From Bacillota bacterium (GTDB taxonomy: Bacteria; Bacillota; Clostridia; Lachnospirales; Lachnospiraceae), in the NCBI GenBank assembly GCA_023421505.1, contig JAEZTJ010000093.1, forward strand, positions 124,001 to 188,000: a DNA stretch of 64,000 nucleotides, read 5' to 3'. Position 1 is the stretch's first letter. Every line of letters starts with the position of its first letter. Below are positions 27,446 through 35,509 of the stretch, piece after piece. Position numbers and translations under genes: made by a program. The notes beneath the pieces were generated by a model. The model made no database searches. It saw only the letters and a program-made list of their open reading frames with translations, and was not told where the DNA came from.

Positions 27446-28522
27446 ATGAAGCCCGATATTGTGCTGAACAAGGATGATCTATTAGTTTCACCTGATCATG
27501 CCGGCTTAGTTTATTCCGGAAGAATAGATTTCTCAAATTCCGACGCTCCCTGTTTTATTTACGCAGGAAGCCAGGTTCATTTTCGTTTTAAAGGTACTGA
27601 TTTAAAAATTATTGTTCGTAATTACCGCTCTTATTATGATAGTTACATCGGTTATATCATCGATAACAAGCTACAGGGTAAGCTTAAGCTTGATCCGACT
27701 GATACGGTTACCATCCTGCCGATTACACAGAAGCTTGAGGATTTGGAACATGATGTCATCATTTACAAGAGACAGGACGCAGCTCACTATTTTGACTTTC
27801 TTGGTATTGTTATAAATAAAACTTCTGTTATACTTGATGCTCCCGCAAAGCCCTTAAGACGTATGGAATGCTTTGGTGATTCTGTCTCTGCGGGTGAGGT
27901 ATGTGAGGCAATTGAGTATGTTGGCAAGCCTGATCCGGAGCATAGTGGTGAATTCTCAAACTCCTGGTATTCTTACACTTCGATTACGGCAAGAAAGCTC
28001 GGTGCACAGTTACATAATAATGGTCAGGGAGGCCTTGCTCTTCTTGATCAGACAGGATACTTTCTTGGACCTGACTATGTAGGCTTAGAAAGTACCTATG
28101 ATAAGCTTCGTTATAATACTCAGCTTGGCCCTTACAGCTTATGGGATTTTAATCTGTATACACCTCATGTGGTTCTTGTCGCAATCGGACAAAATGATTC
28201 TCACCCTGAAAATTATATGGGTAAGGATAAACAAAAGAGTGATAATTGGAAATATCGTTATAAAGCTATGATACTTCAATTAAGGAAACTCTATCCTAAG
28301 GCTCTCATCATCCTTAAGACAACCATCCTAAATCACTCTAAGGAGTGGGATGATGCGATAGATGAGGTAACAAAGGCTTTGGCTGACCCTAAGATTGTAC
28401 ATTTTCTCTATACCAATAATGGCTGTGGTACCCCTGGTCACATTAGAATTCCTGAGGCCCAGCAAATGGCAGAAGAATTAACCGAATTTATCAATTCCTT
28501 CGGAGACAGTATCTGGGAATAA
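27446..28522 (+). CDS. Carbohydrate esterase family 2 acetylesterase
   Basis: A 358-residue deacetylase. Residues about 1-125 form the N-terminal jelly-roll of CE2 enzymes. The SGNH domain carries the nucleophile Ser146 in CFGDSVSAGE, an aromatic-rich active-site region, the oxyanion-type VAIGQNDSHP, and the catalytic His in GTPGHIRIPE; CE2 enzymes often act with a Ser-His dyad. It has no signal peptide, so it should work on imported acetylated oligosaccharides. Together with the CE17-like enzyme and GH130 gene on the other side of the shared promoter region it forms a deacetylation/phosphorolysis unit for acetyl-mannan. Start ATG 27446 follows AAGGAAG. Confidence 0.88.
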   Translation: MKPDIVLNKDDLLVSPDHAGLVYSGRIDFSNSDAPCFIYAGSQVHFRFKGTDLKIIVRNYRSYYDSYIGYIIDNKLQGKLKLDPTDTVTILPITQKLEDLEHDVIIYKRQDAAHYFDFLGIVINKTSVILDAPAKPLRRMECFGDSVSAGEVCEAIEYVGKPDPEHSGEFSNSWYSYTSITARKLGAQLHNNGQGGLALLDQTGYFLGPDYVGLESTYDKLRYNTQLGPYSLWDFNLYTPHVVLVAIGQNDSHPENYMGKDKQKSDNWKYRYKAMILQLRKLYPKALIILKTTILNHSKEWDDAIDEVTKALADPKIVHFLYTNNGCGTPGHIRIPEAQQMAEELTEFINSFGDSIWE

Positions 28523-28548
28523 CAAATACTATACAAATCAATTAATTA

Positions 28549-28640
28549 AAAGGCTGTAATGTCATATGTTTCTTATATGTAGAGACAATATCTGAAGAGT
28601 ATACTTTTTACTCAACGGATTTCATGACACTACAGCCTTT
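28549..28640 (+). terminator. Long-loop hairpin after the CE2 gene
   Basis: Arms 28549-28565 and 28624-28640 match over 16 of 17 positions (AAAGGCTGTA...TACAGCCTTT) around a 58-nt loop. It follows the CE2 stop by 27 bp and may terminate it; the loop is unusually long. Confidence 0.5.
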
Positions 28641-28667
28641 ATTCATGAAAGAAATAACAATACTCTC

Positions 28668-28862
28668 CTCAACAATTCATCTTTTAAAACACCTTGCCTT
28701 TGAATTAGTTTGTGCCGAGGATGATGCAGGCATAAACTACTAGATTGAATTGTGCACCTCAACAATTCATCTAATTAAAACACCTTGCCTTTGAATTAGT
28801 TTGTGCCGAGGATGACGCAGGCACAAACTACTAGATTGAATTGTGCACCTCAACAATTCATT
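28668..28862 (-). repeat. Tandem ~91-bp structured repeat after the solute-binding protein gene
   Basis: Two copies (about 28668-28757 and 28758-28848) plus a partial third unit (to about 28862) run up to the stop codon of the solute-binding protein. Copies differ at only a few bases. Each contains TAGTTTGTGCC-n12-GGCACAAACTA, a perfect 11-bp hairpin in the right copy; the left copy has one C-to-T change that keeps a G-U pair only in plus-strand RNA. A second inverted repeat, TGAATTGT-n8-ACAATTCA, bridges the units. The 340-bp gap 28523-28862 holds only this and the CE2 hairpin. Confidence 0.9.
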
Positions 28863-30332
28863 TTAATCAGCACTGTACAGGATATCCAGTGCATTCTGCA
28901 AAGACGGCTTAGCAGATTCTACTGCCTGGGCCACTGTCTGGGTCTTGTCTACTGCAATCGGGAAAAATACTGTAGCACCAAAATCATAATAAGGTGTTAA
29001 GGATCCCCACATATCGAATTTTAAGTTTCTTCCGCATTCAAAAGCAAGCTCAACATCCTTATCGGACTGGAAGCAGCTTTCAAACCAGGTCGGATCATCT
29101 CTAAGTTCTGTATCTCCGGCATACCAGTTTAAGTATTCTTCAAAAATCTGAAGTACCTTGCCGGGCTCCTGCGTACCAACCGGAATCATATAATAGCTGC
29201 CGGAAGCCGGACTATACGGTGTTCCATCTCCACTCGGCCCTGTCGGGTAGGGAACAACATGATATTCAAAGGGTAATTCCGCTCCCGCTTTGATTGCATC
29301 ATCTATTTCCTGTCTTAAGGACCAAGCCTGGGCATTCCAGAACATTACCTTGCCGTCGGACCAAGCTAATAGGTTATCATCCCAGCTGTCTACATTCCAG
29401 GTTCTTGCTGAATTATCCTTATTATATAGTCTATTCATAAATTCTAAAGCTTCGACTACCGGAGCAGAATCTAAGGTTTGGGTTGCTCCTGCCGCAATCT
29501 GGCCGCCATTATTCATAACTAATCCATTCACCATATCTGTGAAGATACCACCGTAGCCATAAATATCTGTAGTTCCGTCATTATCTGTATCCTGGTTGCC
29601 TGCCTTTGCCATTTCAGCAAATTTATCCCAGGTCCATTCACCCTTCTCATATAATTCCTGTGGATCTTCAAGACCCAAATCCTTAATCATAGTCGCATTG
29701 TAGCCTAAGAAAATACCTGAGATCGGTAATTCTGCCGGCTTAAAGAAGTAGGTTCCATCAAAAGCTTCTGTCTCAAGAGGCTTAACAACTGTCTGTTTTC
29801 CAAATAGATCATTATTTTCTAATGCAACTGACTTTAAATCCATACACAGGCCGTTTAAAGCTGCCGGAATACCGAACTGGAGGTCTGTCATATAGATATC
29901 ACACTCAGGCGTACCTGCTGCAATCGAGGTATTAATACTGTTGATTACACCATTCCAGGTTAGATTTACATATTGGATCTTGCAGTTATATTTCTCTTCA
30001 ATTCTTCTTACATTATCAAGCTTCATCTGCGCTGTCTCTGCATTGTCCAATTTAGGATCTTCGGAGATATCCTTGTGATCACTGGTATAGTAGTAATCCC
30101 ACCATACCCCTACCTTAATTGTTCTTCCGCCGAAATCAAAGGCTTCATACTGTTCCGGTATAGATGTAGGTGTTGCTTCTGGAGCCTGCGTCGCCTGCGC
30201 CGTATCTGCACCCAAAGTAGGTGTAGCTTTAACATCTGTCTCTGCTGCCTTTTTGTTACCGCAGGCTGCAAGTGATACCATCATCGCCATAGCTAACATA
30301 ACAGCAAAAAGTTTTTTACATGTCTTTAACAT
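28863..30332 (-). CDS. Lipoprotein sugar-binding protein of the double-ABC operon
   Basis: A 489-residue extracellular solute-binding protein. The signal peptide ends in a lipobox (SLAAC, Cys24), so it is membrane-tethered. A Thr/Ala/Pro-rich spacer leads into a family-1-type sugar-binding fold (FGGRTIKVGVWWDYYY, then YEKGEWTWDKFAEMAK and a helical C-lobe). Aromatic-rich surfaces suggest a polysaccharide fragment ligand. Last gene of the operon that starts at 41.7 kb; its partners are probably the two permeases just upstream. A 52-bp gap precedes it, and tandem structured repeats follow its stop codon, which may set a separate mRNA level for this highly needed component. Confidence 0.9.
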   Translation of the reverse strand: MLKTCKKLFAVMLAMAMMVSLAACGNKKAAETDVKATPTLGADTAQATQAPEATPTSIPEQYEAFDFGGRTIKVGVWWDYYYTSDHKDISEDPKLDNAETAQMKLDNVRRIEEKYNCKIQYVNLTWNGVINSINTSIAAGTPECDIYMTDLQFGIPAALNGLCMDLKSVALENNDLFGKQTVVKPLETEAFDGTYFFKPAELPISGIFLGYNATMIKDLGLEDPQELYEKGEWTWDKFAEMAKAGNQDTDNDGTTDIYGYGGIFTDMVNGLVMNNGGQIAAGATQTLDSAPVVEALEFMNRLYNKDNSARTWNVDSWDDNLLAWSDGKVMFWNAQAWSLRQEIDDAIKAGAELPFEYHVVPYPTGPSGDGTPYSPASGSYYMIPVGTQEPGKVLQIFEEYLNWYAGDTELRDDPTWFESCFQSDKDVELAFECGRNLKFDMWGSLTPYYDFGATVFFPIAVDKTQTVAQAVESAKPSLQNALDILYSAD

Positions 30333-30384
30333 TCTTTCTCCTCCTATATTAATTATTATTTATTTTAAGCTGGTATAAGCGAAG

Positions 30385-31374
30385 CTAGCCTACAATGCCA
30401 CTACGCTCTACACCCTCTATAAAATACTTTTGAAGTATTAAGTAAACCACTAATATTGGTAATATAACGAGTATTACTCCTGCATAGGTATATAACTGTA
30501 CTACATTCGGATCTCTGATCTGATCCACAAAGGTCAGCGTTGCCTGTATCGTTGAAAGCTGAAGTGAAATACTGTGTCCAGCCGGTACCGAAAACAGCGT
30601 GTTGTAAAACATATCATTATACTGCCATACCATAGAAAATACAGTTACCGTAATAATAGCCGGTACCGCATTGACTAACATAATCCTAAGATAGGTATAA
30701 GCCATCCCGGCACCGTCAATAAAGGCTGCCTCCTCAATCTCCTTTGGAAGCCCTCTAAAGAACTGCCGGAATATGTAGATGAATAAGCCGGAACGTAAAC
30801 CACAGCCTAAAAGCGACATCATAACAATCGGCGTTTCCTTTGACAAGAGATTAAGCTTATGGCCGAGTATCGCGTTAAATATTCCAAACACATCAAAGTT
30901 TCTAAAATGAGCATATAACGGGAGCATGATGGTATGGGTCGGTAAGACAATCGTTATAATCACAAAGGCAAATAATAGCTTCTTAAACGGGAAATCAAAA
31001 CGGGCAAAGCCATAGCCGGCCATTGAAGTAATAAACACCTGTATAAATGTAATACTACTTACAAACAGCATTGTATAACCAAGTGTCTTAAAGTAATTTA
31101 ACCGGATAAAGGATAGGCTGTAATTCTCCAAGGTAGGGTTAAGCGGTATTAAGTAAGCCGTAGGGTTATAAATATCCGTCGACGAGAAAAAAGAATGACT
31201 GATGATACTAATAACCGGTCCAAGTATGATATAGGAGATCCCCAGTAATATCACAAACTTGAATAGGGAAAAGAGGATTGCCTTTGTTTTATGTAGGTAC
31301 CTGGATTTTTTATTAATGAGTACCGTATCCTGATTTAATTTTCTAATAAATATCTGTATATCCTTTGTCTTCAA
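30385..31374 (-). CDS. Carbohydrate ABC permease, MalG type (pair B)
   Basis: A 329-residue inner-membrane permease with six predicted helices after a charged N-terminus of about 30 residues. The cytoplasmic EAA loop that docks the ATPase reads EEAAFIDGAGMAYTYLRIML. The C-terminal VVYLILQKYFIEGVERSGIVG is typical of MalG-like subunits. It pairs with the upstream permease (15-bp gap). No ATPase gene is in the operon, so a shared MsmK/MsmX-type ATPase is expected. Confidence 0.92.
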   Translation of the reverse strand: MKTKDIQIFIRKLNQDTVLINKKSRYLHKTKAILFSLFKFVILLGISYIILGPVISIISHSFFSSTDIYNPTAYLIPLNPTLENYSLSFIRLNYFKTLGYTMLFVSSITFIQVFITSMAGYGFARFDFPFKKLLFAFVIITIVLPTHTIMLPLYAHFRNFDVFGIFNAILGHKLNLLSKETPIVMMSLLGCGLRSGLFIYIFRQFFRGLPKEIEEAAFIDGAGMAYTYLRIMLVNAVPAIITVTVFSMVWQYNDMFYNTLFSVPAGHSISLQLSTIQATLTFVDQIRDPNVVQLYTYAGVILVILPILVVYLILQKYFIEGVERSGIVG

Positions 31375-31389
31375 AGCAGCTCCCCCTTC

Positions 31390-32295
31390 CTAGTTATAAT
31401 AGAATGTGAATTTGGAAATTAGTCCTCCGACAGCGATTAGAATAAGGGATACAATCGCCGTACTAAGTACACTCATTGCGGAGCTTAGGCCATAATCATA
31501 GCTTCTGAAGGCAGTCTGATAGGCAATATCTACTACTCTACTGTTCATAAAGGAATCCACAATCGTATATACCACATTCGTTAAAATAAGCGGCGATACC
31601 ATAGGAAGTGTTACCTTCCAGAAGGTCTCATAAGCAGTTGCTCCTTCTATCTTTGATACCTCGTAAAGTGACGGTGAGATGGATTGTAAGGCTGCTATAA
31701 AGATAATAATCTGGACACTACTAGCTCTTACTATTTCATAAATTCTGCCCACTAAGTCTATAATATAAGTTACAAACTTATCCGGAAGCCCTAGCTCCAT
31801 GAAAATCCCTAGAAAGTAATCCACATTAACACCACTTGTTGGTGTCATCTCCGCAATTGTAGCAGTCGCTCCTCCCATGATGTTCTGCGTAGCCAGCTGC
31901 ATCGTAGTTAAGATTGCACCTGAACCAAGTAATATAGGAAGAAAGAAAATCGCTCGTACCATAGTTCTTCCTTTGAATTTGGTGTTTAATAAAATTGCGA
32001 TTAGAAGGCTGAAAAAAGTAATGAAAGGTACATCGATAACAATATTCCAGATTGAATCCACTAAGATCTGATTAAAGTTAGCATGCTCCAACAGAGCCTT
32101 CTTAAAATTATCAAGACCGATAAATTTCGTTGTATAACCGCCGGTATCGGCAAAATCAACAAGACTTAATGAAAACTTACCTGTTAAAAATAGGCTTCTC
32201 ACATAATAGATAATAAATCCTAATAACCAGGGTGAGATAAAGAGGAGGCCAGTTATGGCCCTTTTTTGTTTTAAGGTCAACCGCTTTTTTTTCAT
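31390..32295 (-). CDS. Carbohydrate ABC permease, MalF/UgpA type (pair B)
   Basis: A 301-residue permease with six helices and the EAA loop EVSKIEGATAYETFWKVTLP. Its start overlaps the stop of the preceding membrane protein gene by 4 nt (ATGA), showing tight coupling with that uncharacterised protein. It would form a heterodimer with the MalG-type permease that follows. Confidence 0.92.
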   Translation of the reverse strand: MKKKRLTLKQKRAITGLLFISPWLLGFIIYYVRSLFLTGKFSLSLVDFADTGGYTTKFIGLDNFKKALLEHANFNQILVDSIWNIVIDVPFITFFSLLIAILLNTKFKGRTMVRAIFFLPILLGSGAILTTMQLATQNIMGGATATIAEMTPTSGVNVDYFLGIFMELGLPDKFVTYIIDLVGRIYEIVRASSVQIIIFIAALQSISPSLYEVSKIEGATAYETFWKVTLPMVSPLILTNVVYTIVDSFMNSRVVDIAYQTAFRSYDYGLSSAMSVLSTAIVSLILIAVGGLISKFTFYYN

Positions 32296-34880
32296 TCTTT
32301 AACCCCCTCTACTACATAACTCATTGCCGGAATACTTATACTGCCTGTATTTACCTCTTTATCATTTGAATTAATATAAATGATTACTCCGTTGTCATAA
32401 GTTATCTTCCTCACTCCGTTCTCTATCAATTGAGAGTCAAGAATTTTGCTATTCACAACATGCTTTAGTACCTCGTTAGTCTTCTGATAAATCTCCACCG
32501 CATCGGCTAGCCACGTCTTATACTGTGTGGAATACATGGTATTTAAAGCAGAATATTTAATATCACTTGACTCCTCATAGGATAAGGTAAAATGCGGCGC
32601 TTCTCCAAATTCAATTAACCGCAGAATGATATTTTGCTTATGATAGCTGTCACTTAAATTGATTGCTCCTGAGGTATAATCAATACTTCCATGAATCACC
32701 ATTTGATAGAAGGGGATCTCTTCGTCCACCAGATAAAACGGGTTATGACTGGCCGGTGTATTGATTAGATCTGTAGTGTAAGCCCAGGAATAAGCGTTGC
32801 CTCCATTCACCATCAGATGATCAATTTTTCCCTTTAAGCGTTCTAGCTGACTGTTCACCAGCTGCTTTGCTTCCTCTCTGTTAATGATATTGGTACGTCT
32901 CTTGTCAGAGGAAAGAACATCCCCCAAATCTCTTAAACTGACTCCGGACAGTTTAACCTTATCAAAGCCGTCTAAGAATTTTCCTACATAACGCGGCAGG
33001 TACTTAGGTGAGAGAATATTATACATACTTTCCGGATAACCAAGGCTGTCTGTCTTTCTGAGTCTTGCGGGATTCACCCGTCCGTAGAAAACCGGATAAC
33101 CGGCATATCGCATTGCGCTTTCTATCTTGTAATTAAAATGATCTGACTCAAAGCTCGCCCTTTGAATTGCAACATCTCCGAATAATTTGGCTCCCGCTTC
33201 CTTTAACTTCTTATTTAATGCAGCAAGCTCCTTTTTACCGCCCAGCTTCTTCTCTACCTTTACCTTCTTCGGAACATCATGGTAATAGCCGCCATTAAAC
33301 CATCCGAGATAATTCACTCTTAAATTAGTAATCTGATTGCCAAAAAATTCATCCACAATCATACCTGCTTCTTCAAAGGTGGTCATCGGATATACACTAA
33401 GATAAGGGGCGCCTAAAACACTCTGCTCCAGCTGTACACCACCGACGATGTCCAGATAAAAAGGCAGTGCCTCTTCCGATTCCTTTTCTGCCAGCTCTCC
33501 CCGCGTTATCAACTCATCGCGGTAATAATTCGCCATGCCGGAGTAACTTGCGTTCTTTTCCTCAAGAAAAGAATAAGCTACTGTCAAATTAACATCATAG
33601 ATGTCCTTCTCTAAGGTAGGTAAATCTGCAGAATTACCTTCTACCCCAAAGATGGAAACCTTTAAAGAGCCCCTCAGCTCGAAAGAGGGATATACATAGT
33701 TATAGCTATTCGTACTTCCTGCTACTTCAGCTAAAATATTGGCTAGTGTGTCTCCGCTTGTAATTTCTGCAAACACAGCACTTTTCGCATGCTTTAAGCC
33801 ATATACCGGCATTCTGGCAGTCTCTGTATCCTCTACCGCAGAGAAGGACTGCGCCGTCTCATCCATTCCATAGATATATTGATTATAACGTTCTGTCTTC
33901 TTACCGTTGTTAAAATAAATCAAAGAGCCGGAACCATTCGGTACAAACATATAGCCCTCTTCCTCGGAGCTACCTGCTCCGAAAAAGGATAGCAAATCAA
34001 TATTACTAAGCCTGCCACTGCCTGTTTCCGTTATCTGATCAGCAGGAACATTTACAATCAGCTTATCTCCGATAAGGCGATATTCTAGCGGTATGGTAAA
34101 GGTAGTTCTCTCCGGTAACGTACCTCCTGCAGCAGCGGCAGCATCCTCATCAAAATCTGCCTGCGTGTAGCCTGCCTTCTCGACCATAGTAATTAATTTT
34201 TTTAGGCCTATCTTACTTGCCTGTGCTCCCGCAGTCAGCTCCAAAAATCCGGATACTGTCTTAGAATCCACATAGCTGCTTCGAAGCTTCTTTACCTCCT
34301 TCTCGGATAGCTTACTGAGTATTTTCTCTTGAAGCCGCGCCTCAGTAATAAACGGAGGAACAAGGCCGGTCGGGCTATCTAAATTACCGCATAAATACGT
34401 GTAGCGAATACCATTCTCAATGCTTTCCGCCTTAAATTGACCTCGTTCAACGCTGTAATCGTAATTATACATATTAACAGCTGTCATACTGGAATCATAA
34501 TAGGTAAGCATGAACTGAGAATTAAGTCCAATCTTATTTCGACCATTAGCGATTGAATCCTTCGATCTGTCTAGAGGGTTAGAGTATGTAATCTCCCCCG
34601 ATCTCTTATCATACACTGCAACTTCAGTAGTGGTGGTATTGGTGTAGAGCTTTAGTATGTCATTCTCTGCAACCAGTACCATATTATCTATCTTCGGAGC
34701 ACTATCCTTTTGCTCTTTAAATTCTCTTCCTACTTCAAAGGGTTCCTTGGCGGGCAGATATTTTTTATATCCATCATATAGGAAGAAATTAAAACCCAAA
34801 TATGCTGCATAGCCTGCAAGCCCGAGGATGATTGCTATTATTACAATAAGTCGAATTCTCTTTGCTTTTTTCACAATCAC
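32292..34880 (-). CDS. Membrane-anchored extracytoplasmic protein, DUF5696-like (possible glycosidase fold)
   Basis: An 862-residue protein with one N-terminal membrane helix (residues about 9-31) and the rest outside. Residues about 50-450 are beta-rich (VYDKRSGEITYSNP; EYRLIGDKLIVNVPA). Residues about 480-790 alternate beta and alpha in a way that suggests a TIM barrel (LRVNYLGWFNGGYY, ALNKKLKEAGAKLFGDVAI, VSLRDLGDVLSSD, HLMVNGGNAYSWAYTTDL). Acidic candidates are in RDLGD and the DEEIPFYQ segment. I believe it matches the DUF5696 family from memory, with no proven function. It sits between a Yip1-like protein and permease pair B. A surface glycan hydrolase or processing factor feeding the importers is inference. 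Confidence 0.75.
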   Translation of the reverse strand: MIVKKAKRIRLIVIIAIILGLAGYAAYLGFNFFLYDGYKKYLPAKEPFEVGREFKEQKDSAPKIDNMVLVAENDILKLYTNTTTTEVAVYDKRSGEITYSNPLDRSKDSIANGRNKIGLNSQFMLTYYDSSMTAVNMYNYDYSVERGQFKAESIENGIRYTYLCGNLDSPTGLVPPFITEARLQEKILSKLSEKEVKKLRSSYVDSKTVSGFLELTAGAQASKIGLKKLITMVEKAGYTQADFDEDAAAAAGGTLPERTTFTIPLEYRLIGDKLIVNVPADQITETGSGRLSNIDLLSFFGAGSSEEEGYMFVPNGSGSLIYFNNGKKTERYNQYIYGMDETAQSFSAVEDTETARMPVYGLKHAKSAVFAEITSGDTLANILAEVAGSTNSYNYVYPSFELRGSLKVSIFGVEGNSADLPTLEKDIYDVNLTVAYSFLEEKNASYSGMANYYRDELITRGELAEKESEEALPFYLDIVGGVQLEQSVLGAPYLSVYPMTTFEEAGMIVDEFFGNQITNLRVNYLGWFNGGYYHDVPKKVKVEKKLGGKKELAALNKKLKEAGAKLFGDVAIQRASFESDHFNYKIESAMRYAGYPVFYGRVNPARLRKTDSLGYPESMYNILSPKYLPRYVGKFLDGFDKVKLSGVSLRDLGDVLSSDKRRTNIINREEAKQLVNSQLERLKGKIDHLMVNGGNAYSWAYTTDLINTPASHNPFYLVDEEIPFYQMVIHGSIDYTSGAINLSDSYHKQNIILRLIEFGEAPHFTLSYEESSDIKYSALNTMYSTQYKTWLADAVEIYQKTNEVLKHVVNSKILDSQLIENGVRKITYDNGVIIYINSNDKEVNTGSISIPAMSYVVEGVKE

Positions 34881-34885
34881 ACCCC

Positions 34886-35509
34886 CTATGCTCTTAAAAT
34901 CAGCTCAGTATATACGCTCTGGAAGAAATATACAATCTGCTGCATCAATGAGAATAACAACAAAATCATAAATATAATGAGTAACAGGGAAACAAAGGTT
35001 AAACCCATCGTTATTAAGGTTTTACCTAAGCTGAAATTATGTATTATCATAATTCCAATGAGCAGTAATATAACGAAGAATAGAACTGAAATGTTCATAA
35101 ACAGGTAATAGATGCTTTCTTCGTCTGATGCTATAAACCAGGAAATTATTGTTGCCGGAATATAGGTCAGAACCATAGGAAGCATAGAATACCCTACAAC
35201 TGTCAAGATATCTTTAAATCTCCCCTCACCGTTCATCAAGCAGGTTATGGACCAATTTGCAATCGAAAAAAGCAAAATTGCTAAAAATACGCCAATCACC
35301 TCTGTTTTCGTATTAACACTAAGCGGATTAACAAGATTTACAACAAAGCTTGCATATCTTCTGTTAATAGAAAAGGATAAACCAAATAAAAAAACGATGA
35401 ATAAAGCAACAGGAACGCTCCCCTTTCCTCGGTGCCTCACTTCATAAAAACCATCAAAGGGGTGAGAAATAACATAAAACGGATATAATAATTTTTCCTT
35501 CTTACTCAT
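34886..35509 (-). CDS. Yip1-family-like multi-pass membrane protein
   Basis: A 207-residue protein with five predicted membrane helices after a short N-terminal motif (YPFYVISHPFDGFYEVRHRG) typical of bacterial Yip1-domain proteins. Conserved polar residues lie in helices 2 and 3 (SIANWSITCLMNGEGRFKD; GYSMLPMVLTYIP). It overlaps the NHL-protein gene by 8 nt and is followed after 5 nt by the DUF5696-like gene, so the three are almost certainly made together. No function is known for such proteins in sugar-transport operons. Confidence 0.78.
   Translation of the reverse strand: MSKKEKLLYPFYVISHPFDGFYEVRHRGKGSVPVALFIVFLFGLSFSINRRYASFVVNLVNPLSVNTKTEVIGVFLAILLFSIANWSITCLMNGEGRFKDILTVVGYSMLPMVLTYIPATIISWFIASDEESIYYLFMNISVLFFVILLLIGIMIIHNFSLGKTLITMGLTFVSLLLIIFMILLLFSLMQQIVYFFQSVYTELILRA

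Noticed and set aside
28668..28862. CRISPR array
   Set aside because: Only two to three units, with the whole ~91 bp conserved and no variable spacers; no cas genes.
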